NCBI GenBank assembly: GCA_964365765.1
Contig: CAYIRB010000051.1
Coordinates: forward strand, 1 to 7,753
Reading direction: 5' to 3'
DNA length: 7,753 nucleotides
Origin: CALRGE01 sp964365765
GTDB taxonomy: Bacteria; Patescibacteriota; Gracilibacteria; UBA1369; 2-02-FULL-48-14
Shown here piece by piece: positions 1 to 6,496 of the stretch; positions within the stretch are counted from its first letter, which is position 1; each line of letters begins with the position of its first letter. The position numbers were made by a program, and so were the translations under genes. The notes under the pieces were generated by a model. It saw only the letters and a program-made list of their open reading frames with translations, was not told the DNA's origin and did not search any database.

Positions 1-28
1 CGCCGCAATAATATCAAATTAACAGGTT

Positions 29-49
29 AAAAACCAGCATTTCGGCTGG
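29..49 (-). terminator. Rho-independent terminator of the pilT unit
   Basis: Read on the minus strand, a CCAGC stem, six-base loop CGAAAT and GCTGG stem are followed at once by TTTTT (plus positions 33-29). It lies about 70 nt after the stop of the last gene of the unit and is the only clear intrinsic terminator seen for these five genes. The stem is only 5 bp, so strength is uncertain. Confidence 0.7.
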
Positions 50-119
50 ACAAATTCCATGGTGAGGGTATACTCATATTTCGCCGTGAAAACCATCCCA
101 CCAAACACCAAATGCGTAC

Positions 120-563
120 TCACGTTTGGGCTGTCATTTTCTTATATTCCCTCACGAAAGCGAATTGATTCAGGTAGTTTTCAAGATTCGGTTGAACCGC
201 TTGAGCATCATCAGTAATTTCTTGCCTACCCGCACGTAATTCCTCACTCAGTACATTCACTTGATTCATTCCTTTGTCGATGGCATCTCTGCCATCCAAT
301 AAAGATTTGGGAATTATCAAAGCGAAAACTTTGGCGGGCAAACCACTGTTGCTCTCAATTTCAGGTTTATATCTATGCTCAATCATTCCATATCTGTCGG
401 TATACCAAGTCCCGATAAGTTGTGCCGACATACTTCTATCCACTTTCCAATTTGGATCTCCCTCCGCCCGGTAAACCGTAACGAATTCCTGAGCTTTCGC
501 CCATTCATAAAGTTTCCGGTAGCGAGCTTCCAAATCCGCAAGATTTTCATCAGGCGTTTCCAT
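120..563 (-). CDS. Hypothetical protein, 147 aa, last gene of the pilT unit (possible ADP-ribosyltransferase-like fold)
   Basis: I do not recognise a named family. The start chosen is the ATG at 563-561, one base after the TGA of the preceding sensor gene (TGATATG), which fits coupled translation. An ATG at 575 in the same frame is the alternative; the open frame above that is only a shadow of the sensor gene. The protein is soluble, with no signal peptide or membrane segment. Visible features are a helical start (about 5-25), a strand ending in Tyr-Arg (VTVYRAEG, 28-35), GTWYTD (51-56), a hydrophobic strand VFALIIP (79-85) and a helical, polar C-terminus. The spacing of Tyr-Arg and GTWYTD resembles phage and CPR proteins with an ADP-ribosyltransferase-like fold, but I cannot place a catalytic glutamate, so that is a guess. 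A second open frame after an AAAA run near the 3' end may be a frameshifted C-terminus. Confidence 0.7.
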   Translation of the reverse strand: METPDENLADLEARYRKLYEWAKAQEFVTVYRAEGDPNWKVDRSMSAQLIGTWYTDRYGMIEHRYKPEIESNSGLPAKVFALIIPKSLLDGRDAIDKGMNQVNVLSEELRAGRQEITDDAQAVQPNLENYLNQFAFVREYKKMTAQT

Positions 564-564
564 A

Positions 565-1380
565 TCACAAAACATTACCAATCTGCTCCGCGATCGTGAC
601 CAAAAGTCGTGTTTCTTCGTCCTGAAAATCCTCGCAGACTTCACAGGCCAAAACGGCGAGCAAAGTACCGTCGGATTTGTGGACGGCGCAGTAAACGGTG
701 CCATCCGGGTCATGAAAAAACTCCGGCGCACCACCCAACCTGAACCTGTTAAAATAATCGGGAATATGCATTTCGAATTTGGCCAAGACATCGGGATTCA
801 ATTCAATCGAAGTATACATCGGCAAACCGTCGATTCCGAACATCGCCATTGAAAAATGCTCGATGGCGCGGCTGAGTTCGATAAAAATCGCCGGAATCAT
901 TTGCGCGAGATTACCTTTAAACATCGTCATTATTCGACTGACATCGTAAAGCGCGATTAAACGGGTATTGGTCGCTTGCAGGCGCGAATTGAGAACCTTG
1001 ACTATGCCGAGCAAAATTCCGCATGCGGCGGTGGAATCCGCCTTCAACAATTTTTCGAAATTTTTCGGGCTGAGTTTTAAAACTTCGGTCTGCGACAAAG
1101 CGGCCACCGTGGCGCCTCGGCCTGCTTGGGAAAGCAAAGAGCCTTCCCCGAAAAAATCGCCGGCCCCCAAAGTCGCCAAATGTTTTTGGCTTTCGTATTT
1201 GTCCGACAGGGTTTTCGTGACGTCAACCGAACCCGACAAAATGTAGTAAAAATCGCGGCCTTCCCCTCCTTCTTCCAAAATTTTTTCACCCGCGAGATAG
1301 CTGATTTTTTCCCAATATTCCTCACCTCCAAAGGTGTTAAAAATCGCGGGATCGGATAAATTTATAAACTGGTTTTTCAT
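565..1380 (-). CDS. Cyclic-nucleotide-binding domain plus GAF-like sensor protein
   Basis: This 271-aa cytosolic protein looks like a two-domain ligand sensor. Residues about 25-115 form a cNMP-binding beta-roll: LAGEKILEEGGEGRDFYYILSG leads to the phosphate-binding cassette, where F77-G78-E79 and R88-G-A-T91-V match the family pattern FGE...R.A.V. The glutamate and arginine that contact the cyclic nucleotide in known members are both present, so binding is plausible. Residues about 116-145 are a helical linker (LNSRLQATNTRLIALYDVSRIM), and about 145-271 look like a GAF domain, ending in ACEVCEDFQDEETRLLVTIAEQIG. There is no helix-turn-helix, so it is not a CRP-type transcription factor, and no kinase or GGDEF output domain. 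Its ATG overlaps the pilT stop by four bases (ATGA), implying translational coupling. I infer that it adjusts PilT or pilus activity; the ligand is unknown. Confidence 0.85.
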   Translation of the reverse strand: MKNQFINLSDPAIFNTFGGEEYWEKISYLAGEKILEEGGEGRDFYYILSGSVDVTKTLSDKYESQKHLATLGAGDFFGEGSLLSQAGRGATVAALSQTEVLKLSPKNFEKLLKADSTAACGILLGIVKVLNSRLQATNTRLIALYDVSRIMTMFKGNLAQMIPAIFIELSRAIEHFSMAMFGIDGLPMYTSIELNPDVLAKFEMHIPDYFNRFRLGGAPEFFHDPDGTVYCAVHKSDGTLLAVLACEVCEDFQDEETRLLVTIAEQIGNVL

Positions 1381-2438
1381 TGCTGTGCGAGGCTAATAAC
1401 TAAATCCGGGTCATGAGCCTTCGCCTTGGCGGCATCCTCGCTGATTATTCCATCTTTGACCAGCTGGGCCAAAGACATATCGAGTGTTTGCATTCCGTCA
1501 GCCCTGCCGATTTGCATCATCGAATAGATTTGATGAGTCGTGGCCTCCTTGATACAGTTCGTAATCGCGTCGTTCTTCACAAGAATTTCCATGGCGCAAG
1601 CTCGTCCATTACCGTCTTTTTTGGGAATCAAAGTCTGGGCAACGATTCCTAAAAGCGTGGTGGAAAGCTGTGCTCGAATCTGTTGCTGTTGCGTTGGCGG
1701 AAAAACGTCAATCATACGATCAACCGTCTGCGCCGCGTCTTGAGTGTGAAGTGTCGCAAGCACCAAGTGACCGGTTTCAGCCAAAGTAATGGCCGCCGCT
1801 ATGGTTTCAAGATCACGCATTTCACCTATCAAAATTACATTGGGATCTTCACGCAAGGCAGACTTGATGGCGTTCACAAAAGACTCGGTGTGCATGCCAA
1901 CCTCGCGCTGACTTATCAGCGATTGATTCGATTTGTGAATAAATTCAATGGGATCTTCAATCGTCAAAATATGCGCGCGTTTTGTTGAGTTAATCTCATT
2001 AACCATTGCCGCGAGAGTGGTCGATTTACCGCTGCCCGTAGGTCCGGTAACCACAACAAGACCCTTGCTCTTTTTTGTGAATTCTTGAATGATTGCCGGA
2101 TACCCCATTCCGCTCAATGTCGGAATCACTTCCGGAATACTTCTGAAAGCGATGGCGGGACCGTCTATTTCCGTAAACGCGTTGACACGGAATCTGCCCA
2201 CGCCATCCGCCGCGTAAGAACCGTCAACTTCCTGTTTTTCTTTGTAAATCGCGTATTTTTTTTCGCCCAAAACCTGTTTGATGACCGCGTCCATGCTTTC
2301 AAGTGTCAAAACTTCGGCATTCTGCATTTCGTAAAGCTGGCCATCCGTAAGTCGCACTATCGGCACTCGTCCGACTTTCAAATGCAAATCGGGAGCCTTA
2401 CTGTCCGAAACCTGTTTGAGGTAAACATTTATATCCAT
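1377..2438 (-). CDS. pilT: Type IV pilus retraction ATPase PilT
   Basis: PilT is the hexameric cytoplasmic ATPase that depolymerises type IV pili, powering twitching motility and DNA uptake. At 353 aa it has the usual family length. An N-terminal PAS-like domain (about 1-105, with DLHLKVG at 17-23) precedes the RecA-like ATPase domain. Walker A is GPTGSGKST at 132-140, the Asp box is TIEDPIEF at 159-166, Walker B is VILIGEMRD at 201-209, and the His box runs through GHLVLATLHTQDAAQTVDR at 223-241. AITNCIKE at 291-298 sits where PilT proteins carry the AIRNLIRE retraction motif, although it is a divergent version. The start lies 6 nt after the upstream stop and the gene overlaps the sensor by 4 nt. 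No PilB, PilC or pilin is present, so the rest of the machine is encoded elsewhere. Confidence 0.96.
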   Translation of the reverse strand: MDINVYLKQVSDSKAPDLHLKVGRVPIVRLTDGQLYEMQNAEVLTLESMDAVIKQVLGEKKYAIYKEKQEVDGSYAADGVGRFRVNAFTEIDGPAIAFRSIPEVIPTLSGMGYPAIIQEFTKKSKGLVVVTGPTGSGKSTTLAAMVNEINSTKRAHILTIEDPIEFIHKSNQSLISQREVGMHTESFVNAIKSALREDPNVILIGEMRDLETIAAAITLAETGHLVLATLHTQDAAQTVDRMIDVFPPTQQQQIRAQLSTTLLGIVAQTLIPKKDGNGRACAMEILVKNDAITNCIKEATTHQIYSMMQIGRADGMQTLDMSLAQLVKDGIISEDAAKAKAHDPDLVISLAQQ

Positions 2439-2444
2439 AAAATA

Positions 2445-3341
2445 TTAAGCGGTAGCCGCCGCCGGCGAAATAAGTGCGCTAAATTGCGCTTTCGATTCTT
2501 CGGGCAATCCGAATTGTTTCATTATTGCGTCAATTTTTGCCGCGTCGTTTTCTTTGACGACCAAAACGGCCGCCATTAAGAGCGGATTAGTGAACCATTG
2601 CACTTTTCCTCTCTCAAAAAGTCGCGCGTAAGCCTTCAAAGCTTCAATATCCACATTTCCACCCTTCATGGGAAGACCTTCTTCCGGCACGGTAATAAGC
2701 TGTATCTCCTTTTCTCCCGGATCGGGAATATTTTCATTGATCGAAAAAGACCTGAGATCGATTCCGTGTTTCAAAAGACCGATTCTCAAGGCGGCCGAAA
2801 CATCTATTCCCATAATTCCTTCCGAACTATCGGCGCCTTTGGGAAGAACCAAAGTCGAACCTGTACTCAATTTGATTATTGAAGCATCTGCGGCGACATT
2901 ACCCTTCAAATTCATAAGTGTTGTCAAAGTGCCGAGAAAACCATCCGCGGTCGGCAAAAAAACGTTTTTATCGTCCAACAACATCGCGTTACCATCCGCC
3001 TTGACGCGAGCGACATCCGCGGCAAAGTCGGAAGTTTCAACTTTCTTCCCTTTCATGGCTCCATCAAGAAATCCGTCGGAAACATTTTCCGCTATCCACA
3101 ATTTGGCCATCAAACCGAATTTTTCACCCAAAGTGAGCTGTTTGCGAAGCGCGTCGCGGTTAATTTGCCCGTTTTTATCTATAAAATTACGTGTCTCCGT
3201 TTCCCAAGAAACCAAAATCTCCTTAACTTCTTCGGGTTTCTCCGCCATCAACTTATCCAAGTGCCCGCCGAACAGAGCGTCGGAAAGCCCCTCGTTCATA
3301 GCGCCGCTCAACTGTTCTAACATGCCGCCGGGGTTAAGCAT
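2445..3341 (-). CDS. Hypothetical protein, 298 aa, upstream of pilT
   Basis: I do not recognise this family. The ATG overlaps the end of the preceding small gene by eight bases (ATGCTTAA) and the stop is 6 nt before pilT, so it is almost surely co-translated with both. Residues 1-115 look mostly helical and rich in Met, Glu and Lys. A middle part (about 118-225) alternates short hydrophobic strands and turns (AMLLDDKNVFLP, IIKLSTGSTLVLPKG, EIQLITVPEEGLPMKGG), and helices follow at about 230-295 before an Ala-rich tail. There is no signal peptide, and the short stretch LLMAAVLVV (254-262) is too weak to call a membrane span. A cytosolic accessory role in the pilus unit is only inferred from position. 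Confidence 0.85.
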   Translation of the reverse strand: MLNPGGMLEQLSGAMNEGLSDALFGGHLDKLMAEKPEEVKEILVSWETETRNFIDKNGQINRDALRKQLTLGEKFGLMAKLWIAENVSDGFLDGAMKGKKVETSDFAADVARVKADGNAMLLDDKNVFLPTADGFLGTLTTLMNLKGNVAADASIIKLSTGSTLVLPKGADSSEGIMGIDVSAALRIGLLKHGIDLRSFSINENIPDPGEKEIQLITVPEEGLPMKGGNVDIEALKAYARLFERGKVQWFTNPLLMAAVLVVKENDAAKIDAIMKQFGLPEESKAQFSALISPAAATA

Positions 3342-3630
3342 TGGATTTGCGGGTTAAATCTTCAATACGAATTTTCAGTTTTTCCAGTCTTTGCAAATAC
3401 GTGCTTCGATTCATGGTCAGTTTTCTGTCTTTTTCTCTCTCATTATCACTGTTCATACCGCTTTCTTCCTCAAGAATAAGCAATAATTCGTCAATTCGCG
3501 ATTCATCTAAATTTTTCAAGATTCCGGCCCATTCCACGCTCGAAAGTACCACGTTCGCACGGAATCCCGAGCTCAATGGAAGCATCTCCGCCGCTCTCTG
3601 AATTTTACTTTCTTTCGACAATCCCGTCAT
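3334..3630 (-). CDS. Small hypothetical helical protein, 98 aa, first gene of the pilT unit
   Basis: Not a family I recognise. It is predicted soluble and mostly helical: LDESRIDELLLILEEES (41-57) is a strongly amphipathic helix, and the C-terminal part (about 76-95, YLQRLEKLKIRIEDLTRK) has leucine/isoleucine spacing typical of a short coiled coil. Charged residues dominate between them. It sits about 22 nt after a good -10 box and overlaps the next gene by 8 nt, so it opens the operon. A short coiled-coil protein coupled to a pilus unit could be an assembly adaptor, but that is inference. Confidence 0.75.
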   Translation of the reverse strand: MTGLSKESKIQRAAEMLPLSSGFRANVVLSSVEWAGILKNLDESRIDELLLILEEESGMNSDNEREKDRKLTMNRSTYLQRLEKLKIRIEDLTRKSNA

Positions 3631-3651
3631 TTGGCATGTTTAATTCATATA

Positions 3652-3680
3652 ATTATACCAAAAAACACCGCATTTCACAA
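3652..3680 (-). promoter_or_regulatory. Probable sigma-70 promoter of the pilT unit
   Basis: On the minus strand a TTGTGA -35 box (3680-3675) is followed after 17 nt by TATAAT (3657-3652). TGG directly before it gives an extended -10. The -10 box ends 21 nt before the ATG at 3630, implying a very short 5' leader. No terminator hairpin is seen between this promoter and the lipoprotein gene upstream, so read-through from groESL remains possible. Confidence 0.7.
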
Positions 3681-3693
3681 GCTAAGGTCGGTA

Positions 3694-4059
3694 CTAATAA
3701 GCTTCGCAATTCGGCCAATCTCCACCCTGATCCTTCACTCGAATACGCAAATCCACCGCGGGATAATGCAATTTGTTACAGGTCATCGATACATCCGGCT
3801 CACAGCCCTGACTTTCCAACAACCTGAAAACGGCGTTCCTGTAACCCCTCAAGTCATCGCTCAAGCTCTGCCTAACACCGGCGGTGGCCGGAGAGTTTTG
3901 CTTTTCAAAGTCAAGCAAGGACTTGCAAGCATTCATAAAATTCGCGCTCAAGGCAGCCACTTCCTCCTTCGCCGCGGGAAGCAAACTCTCCTCGTCTTTA
4001 TAATCAACGGGATAGCTGCATCCGGCCAACAAAGTGGCGACCATTAATGAATTTTTCAT
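3694..4059 (-). CDS. Probable small lipoprotein, 121 aa
   Basis: The N-terminus MKNSLMVATLLAGC has a lysine, a short hydrophobic stretch and the lipobox L-A-G-C with Cys14, so it should be processed by signal peptidase II and anchored to a membrane. The n- and h-regions are short for a signal peptide, which lowers certainty. The mature part is mainly helical (about 28-55 and 63-83), then has a loop region with cysteines at 86, 94 and 118 in addition to C45; four cysteines outside the cytoplasm could form disulfides. It begins 33 nt after groEL with no terminator between, so it may be transcribed with the chaperonin genes. No homologous family is recognised and no function is claimed. Confidence 0.75.
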   Translation of the reverse strand: MKNSLMVATLLAGCSYPVDYKDEESLLPAAKEEVAALSANFMNACKSLLDFEKQNSPATAGVRQSLSDDLRGYRNAVFRLLESQGCEPDVSMTCNKLHYPAVDLRIRVKDQGGDWPNCEAY

Positions 4060-4092
4060 AAAGTTTTTTTAGTTTAGCTCGAATCGTCGTTG

Positions 4093-5718
4093 TTACATCA
4101 TTCCGCTCATATCCGGCATCGCGGGGGAAGCCTGCTTCTCTTCCGGAATTTCCGTTACCGAAGCTCCGGTGGTTAAAACAAGACCCGCAACCGAAGCCGC
4201 GTTCTGAAGCGCGCTCCTTGTCACCTTCTTCGGATCAACGATTCCCGCCTTAATCATATCCACGATTTCTCCCGAAATCGCGTCATAGCCATAATGCTCT
4301 CCCTTTCCGGCCGCAAGCACCTGGCTGACAATCACGTCACCTTTTTGACCGGCATTTTCCGCAATCTGCCAAAGAGGTTTTGAAAGTATGCTTCTCAACA
4401 ATTTTGCTCCGAGAGTTTCATCCGCGTCACCTCTGAAATTATCAAGAGCGTGAGCCGAGTGCAGAAGCGCCGCTCCTCCTCCGGCCACTATTCCTTCCTG
4501 AACAGCCGCCTTGGTCGCGTTTAGCGCGTCCTCAATGCGCGCCTTCTTTTCCTTCAATTCAACTTCGGAAGCCGCGCCAACTTTGATAATTCCGACACCG
4601 CCGGAAAGTTTTGCCAAACGTTCGGCCAATTTTTCTTTGTCGAAGTCCGACTTGCTGTGATCAAGCTCAGCCTTAATTTCATCGATTCGCGCGTGCACGT
4701 CCTTGGAATTTCCCTTTCCCTCGACAATCACCGTTTTTTCCTTATCGGCGACAACCTTACGAGCCTCGCCCAAATCGCTTAAAGTCGCGGTCTCAAGCTT
4801 TAATCCCAACTCATCCGAAATCAAGGTCGCTCCCGTAAGAATCGCAATATCCTTGAGCATGGCTTTTCGTCTTTCCCCGTAACCCGGAGCCTTCACCGCG
4901 AGCACGTTGAAAGTTCCACGCAATCTGTTAACGACAAGAGTCGCCAAAGCGTCGCCGTCCAAATCTTCACAAATGATAACCAGTTCCTTACTTCCGCCTT
5001 GAGCGATCTGTTCCAAAAGAGGAAGCAAATCCTTGATGGAGCTGATTTTTTTGTCCGTAACCAATATTTTTACATTTTCATACACGGCTTCCATTCTGGC
5101 GGTGTCGGTAATCATGTACTGGGAAATCAAACCGTTGTCGAATTGCATACCCTCAACCACTTCCATTTCGATTCCGAATGTTTGCGACTCTTCGACGGTA
5201 ATCACGCCTTCATGACCGACTTTCTCCATAAGTTCCGCGATAACCGCGCCAACTTCCGAATCTTGCGCCGAAATTGTCGCGACCTGCGCGATTTCCTCTT
5301 TCGTATTAACTTTTTTCGCGATTTTATCCAAATATTCCACCACATGCGCCACAGCGCGATCAATACCCTTCTTAAGCATTACCGGATTCGCACCCGCCAC
5401 CACGTTTCGAATACCTTCCTCCAAAAGAGCCGTCGCCAAAAGAGTCGCCGTCGTCGTACCGTCGCCCGCAACGTCGTTCGTTTTTGTCGCGACTTCTTTC
5501 ACGAGTTGAGCTCCCATATTTTCTTCCGGATCCTTCAAATCGATTTCCTTCGCGATGGTCACCCCGTCGTTCGTAATCGTCGGCGCGCCGTATTTCTTTT
5601 CAAGCACAACATTTCGTCCCTTCGGACCCATCGTCAACCTGACCGCGTCGTTCAACTTTTGAACTCCCGTCAAAAGCGCGCTGCGCGCGTGATCTCCGAA
5701 TGTAATTTTTTTAGCCAT
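4093..5718 (-). CDS. groEL: Chaperonin GroEL (60 kDa, Hsp60)
   Basis: GroEL forms the double seven-membered ring that folds proteins in an ATP-driven cycle with GroES in the cytosol. At 541 aa it has the normal length and aligns from end to end by eye. The equatorial ATP site is seen in LTMGPKGRNV (28-37), TNDGVTIAKEI (49-59) and GDGTTTAT (85-92, with D86). The apical hinge signature is in VKAPGYGERRKAMLKDIAILTG, and the C-terminal equatorial part carries ARIEDALNATKAAVQEG followed by VAGGGAAL. The tail MPDMSGMM is a shortened form of the Gly-Met-rich repeat. The ATG lies 18 nt after the groES stop, so the two are one operon under the CIRCE-controlled promoter. No frameshift or missing catalytic residue is seen. 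A long antisense frame here is a shadow. Confidence 0.99.
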   Translation of the reverse strand: MAKKITFGDHARSALLTGVQKLNDAVRLTMGPKGRNVVLEKKYGAPTITNDGVTIAKEIDLKDPEENMGAQLVKEVATKTNDVAGDGTTTATLLATALLEEGIRNVVAGANPVMLKKGIDRAVAHVVEYLDKIAKKVNTKEEIAQVATISAQDSEVGAVIAELMEKVGHEGVITVEESQTFGIEMEVVEGMQFDNGLISQYMITDTARMEAVYENVKILVTDKKISSIKDLLPLLEQIAQGGSKELVIICEDLDGDALATLVVNRLRGTFNVLAVKAPGYGERRKAMLKDIAILTGATLISDELGLKLETATLSDLGEARKVVADKEKTVIVEGKGNSKDVHARIDEIKAELDHSKSDFDKEKLAERLAKLSGGVGIIKVGAASEVELKEKKARIEDALNATKAAVQEGIVAGGGAALLHSAHALDNFRGDADETLGAKLLRSILSKPLWQIAENAGQKGDVIVSQVLAAGKGEHYGYDAISGEIVDMIKAGIVDPKKVTRSALQNAASVAGLVLTTGASVTEIPEEKQASPAMPDMSGMM

Positions 5719-5736
5719 GATAATTGTTGGGTTAAA

Positions 5737-6012
5737 TTATTCGATAATTCCAAAAATGTCCTCCTGTTCCAGAATCAAAAGTTCCTCGCCCTCGATTTTT
5801 ACTTCGGTCGGACCGTATTTTTTAAACCAAACCGTCTGTCCGACTTGAACCTGCATGGGCAAATCTTTCTTCGCCCCGCCCACAGCCAAAACCTTACCTT
5901 TCGCCGGTTTTTCCTTCGCGCTTTCGGCCAAGACGATACCTGAAGCCGTTTGACTTTCTTCTTCAAGTCTTTTCACCAACACATATCCCGCAAGAGGTTT
6001 GAAATTTATCAT
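5737..6012 (-). CDS. groES: Co-chaperonin GroES (10 kDa)
   Basis: GroES is the heptameric lid of the GroEL cage. The 91-aa length is slightly under the usual 94-97. The order of motifs is typical: FKPLAGYVLVKRLEEE (4-19) forms the first strand, SQTASGIVLAESAKEKPAKGKV (20-41) is the mobile loop with the hydrophobic GIVL that binds the GroEL apical domain, and VGQTVWFKKYGPTEVKIEGEELLILEQEDIFGII completes the barrel. The gene is the first of the groESL operon. No Shine-Dalgarno is seen; the leader before the ATG is A-rich (CCACAAAAA). Confidence 0.98.
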   Translation of the reverse strand: MINFKPLAGYVLVKRLEEESQTASGIVLAESAKEKPAKGKVLAVGGAKKDLPMQVQVGQTVWFKKYGPTEVKIEGEELLILEQEDIFGIIE

Positions 6013-6028
6013 TTTTTGTGGTTATAAA

Positions 6029-6055
6029 TTAGCACTCTAAATAATGCAGTGCCAA
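6029..6055 (-). promoter_or_regulatory. CIRCE operator (HrcA binding site) of groESL
   Basis: On the plus strand TTAGCACTC (6029-6037), nine bases and CAGTGCCAA (6047-6055) match the CIRCE consensus TTAGCACTC-N9-GAGTGCTAA. The left half is perfect and the right half matches 7 of 9. It sits directly downstream of and touching the -10 box, so a bound HrcA repressor would block initiation and release it on heat shock. hrcA itself is not in the window. Confidence 0.92.
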
Positions 6056-6083
6056 TTCTAAGCACTGATACCGGAATCGTCAA
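6055..6083 (-). promoter_or_regulatory. Sigma-70 type promoter of groESL
   Basis: On the minus strand TTGACG (6083-6078), a 17-nt spacer and TAGAAT (6060-6055) form a near-consensus promoter. Initiation would fall around 6048, inside the CIRCE operator, as in other HrcA-controlled chaperonin operons. The -35 box begins 7 nt after the stop of the coiled-coil gene. Confidence 0.82.
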
Positions 6084-6089
6084 GAGGAT

Positions 6090-6446
6090 TTATGTAATTC
6101 CCACCTTTCGTTTTATATCCCGAATGTCATCTTCGTGACGGGAAGTCCTTGCTTTTAACATAAGGATGCTCTCGTCGTTATTACCAAACAACATAGCCAG
6201 ACTATCCATTTTGGTCATAAGGTCATTTTTAAGCTGACTCATTTCAGCTTTCAACCCACCTACATCTTGCTTTAATCCACCTACATCTTGCTTTAATCCA
6301 CCTACATCTTGCTTTAATATATCCACGTCAACCCTTAATCTATCGTAACCTCTCTCAAGAGAGCCATAACATCTTTCAAGGCCTTCCACCCTTTTATCCA
6401 GGGATTTAACTATCTCCAATATTTGTTTCGTTTCCGACTTCGCCAT
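6090..6446 (-). CDS. Small coiled-coil protein, 118 aa, with heptad repeats
   Basis: Apart from the coiled coil I do not recognise it. Residues 5-80 form a continuous heptad pattern (ILEIVKSLDKRVEGLE, then LKQDVGG three times in register, then LKAEMSQLKNDL). A short break MLFGNND (85-91) is followed by a second charged helix with the motif RHEDDIRDIKRKV (103-115). There is no signal peptide or membrane segment. It has its own promoter and lies between the variable-protein gene and groESL. Such proteins usually oligomerise as rods; what it binds is unknown. The accessory protein of DGRs (Avd) is a similarly small helical protein, but nothing here matches it specifically. Confidence 0.8.
   Translation of the reverse strand: MAKSETKQILEIVKSLDKRVEGLERCYGSLERGYDRLRVDVDILKQDVGGLKQDVGGLKQDVGGLKAEMSQLKNDLMTKMDSLAMLFGNNDESILMLKARTSRHEDDIRDIKRKVGIT
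6256..6318 (-). repeat. Three perfect 21-bp tandem repeats in the coiled-coil gene
   Basis: Three identical 21-nt units occupy 6256-6276, 6277-6297 and 6298-6318; the next 21 nt (6319-6339) are a diverged unit. Each unit encodes one heptad (LKQDVGG in a circular sense), so gain or loss of units would change the rod length by exactly two helical turns without breaking the frame. Confidence 0.95.
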
Positions 6447-6468
6447 AGTATTTATGAAGGTAATTTTC

Positions 6469-6496
6469 CTTATACACCATCAATAATCACGGTCAA
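6469..6496 (-). promoter_or_regulatory. Probable promoter of the coiled-coil gene
   Basis: On the minus strand TTGACC (6496-6491), a 16-nt spacer and TATAAG (6474-6469) give a good sigma-70 promoter 22 nt before the ATG at 6446. The -35 box and part of the spacer fall inside an inverted repeat (6482-6513). Confidence 0.6.

Noticed and set aside
564..791. N-terminal extension of the 147-aa gene up to 791
   Set aside because: It lies entirely inside the cNMP-GAF gene in another frame, and its composition (Arg/Ser/Pro-rich) differs from the rest. The ATG at 563, one base after the stop, is preferred.
2085..2579. Plus-strand open frame opposite the start of pilT
   Set aside because: The opposite strand carries clear PilT motifs and this frame has none.
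3155..3187. EF-hand-like loop DKNGQI in the 298-aa protein
   Set aside because: The first coordinating position is Phe and the last is Leu, so a calcium loop is not supported.
2668..3357. Plus-strand open frame (229 codons) opposite the 298-aa gene
   Set aside because: Ser/Pro/Lys-rich translation without motifs. The minus-strand gene is tightly packed between coupled genes and is the better choice.
4999..5943. Long plus-strand open frame (314 codons) opposite groEL/groES
   Set aside because: It is antisense to two well-matched genes, the protein is Arg/His/Phe-rich with no recognisable motif, and it crosses the groES-groEL junction. It is a shadow of codon bias.
6256..6318. CRISPR-like array
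   Set aside because: The units are directly adjacent with no spacers and lie in frame in a coding region. They are heptad repeats.
6090..6446. Coiled-coil gene as the DGR accessory protein Avd
   Set aside because: Size and helical content are similar, but the extended heptad rod is unlike the compact basic helical bundle of Avd, and other genes separate it from any reverse transcriptase.
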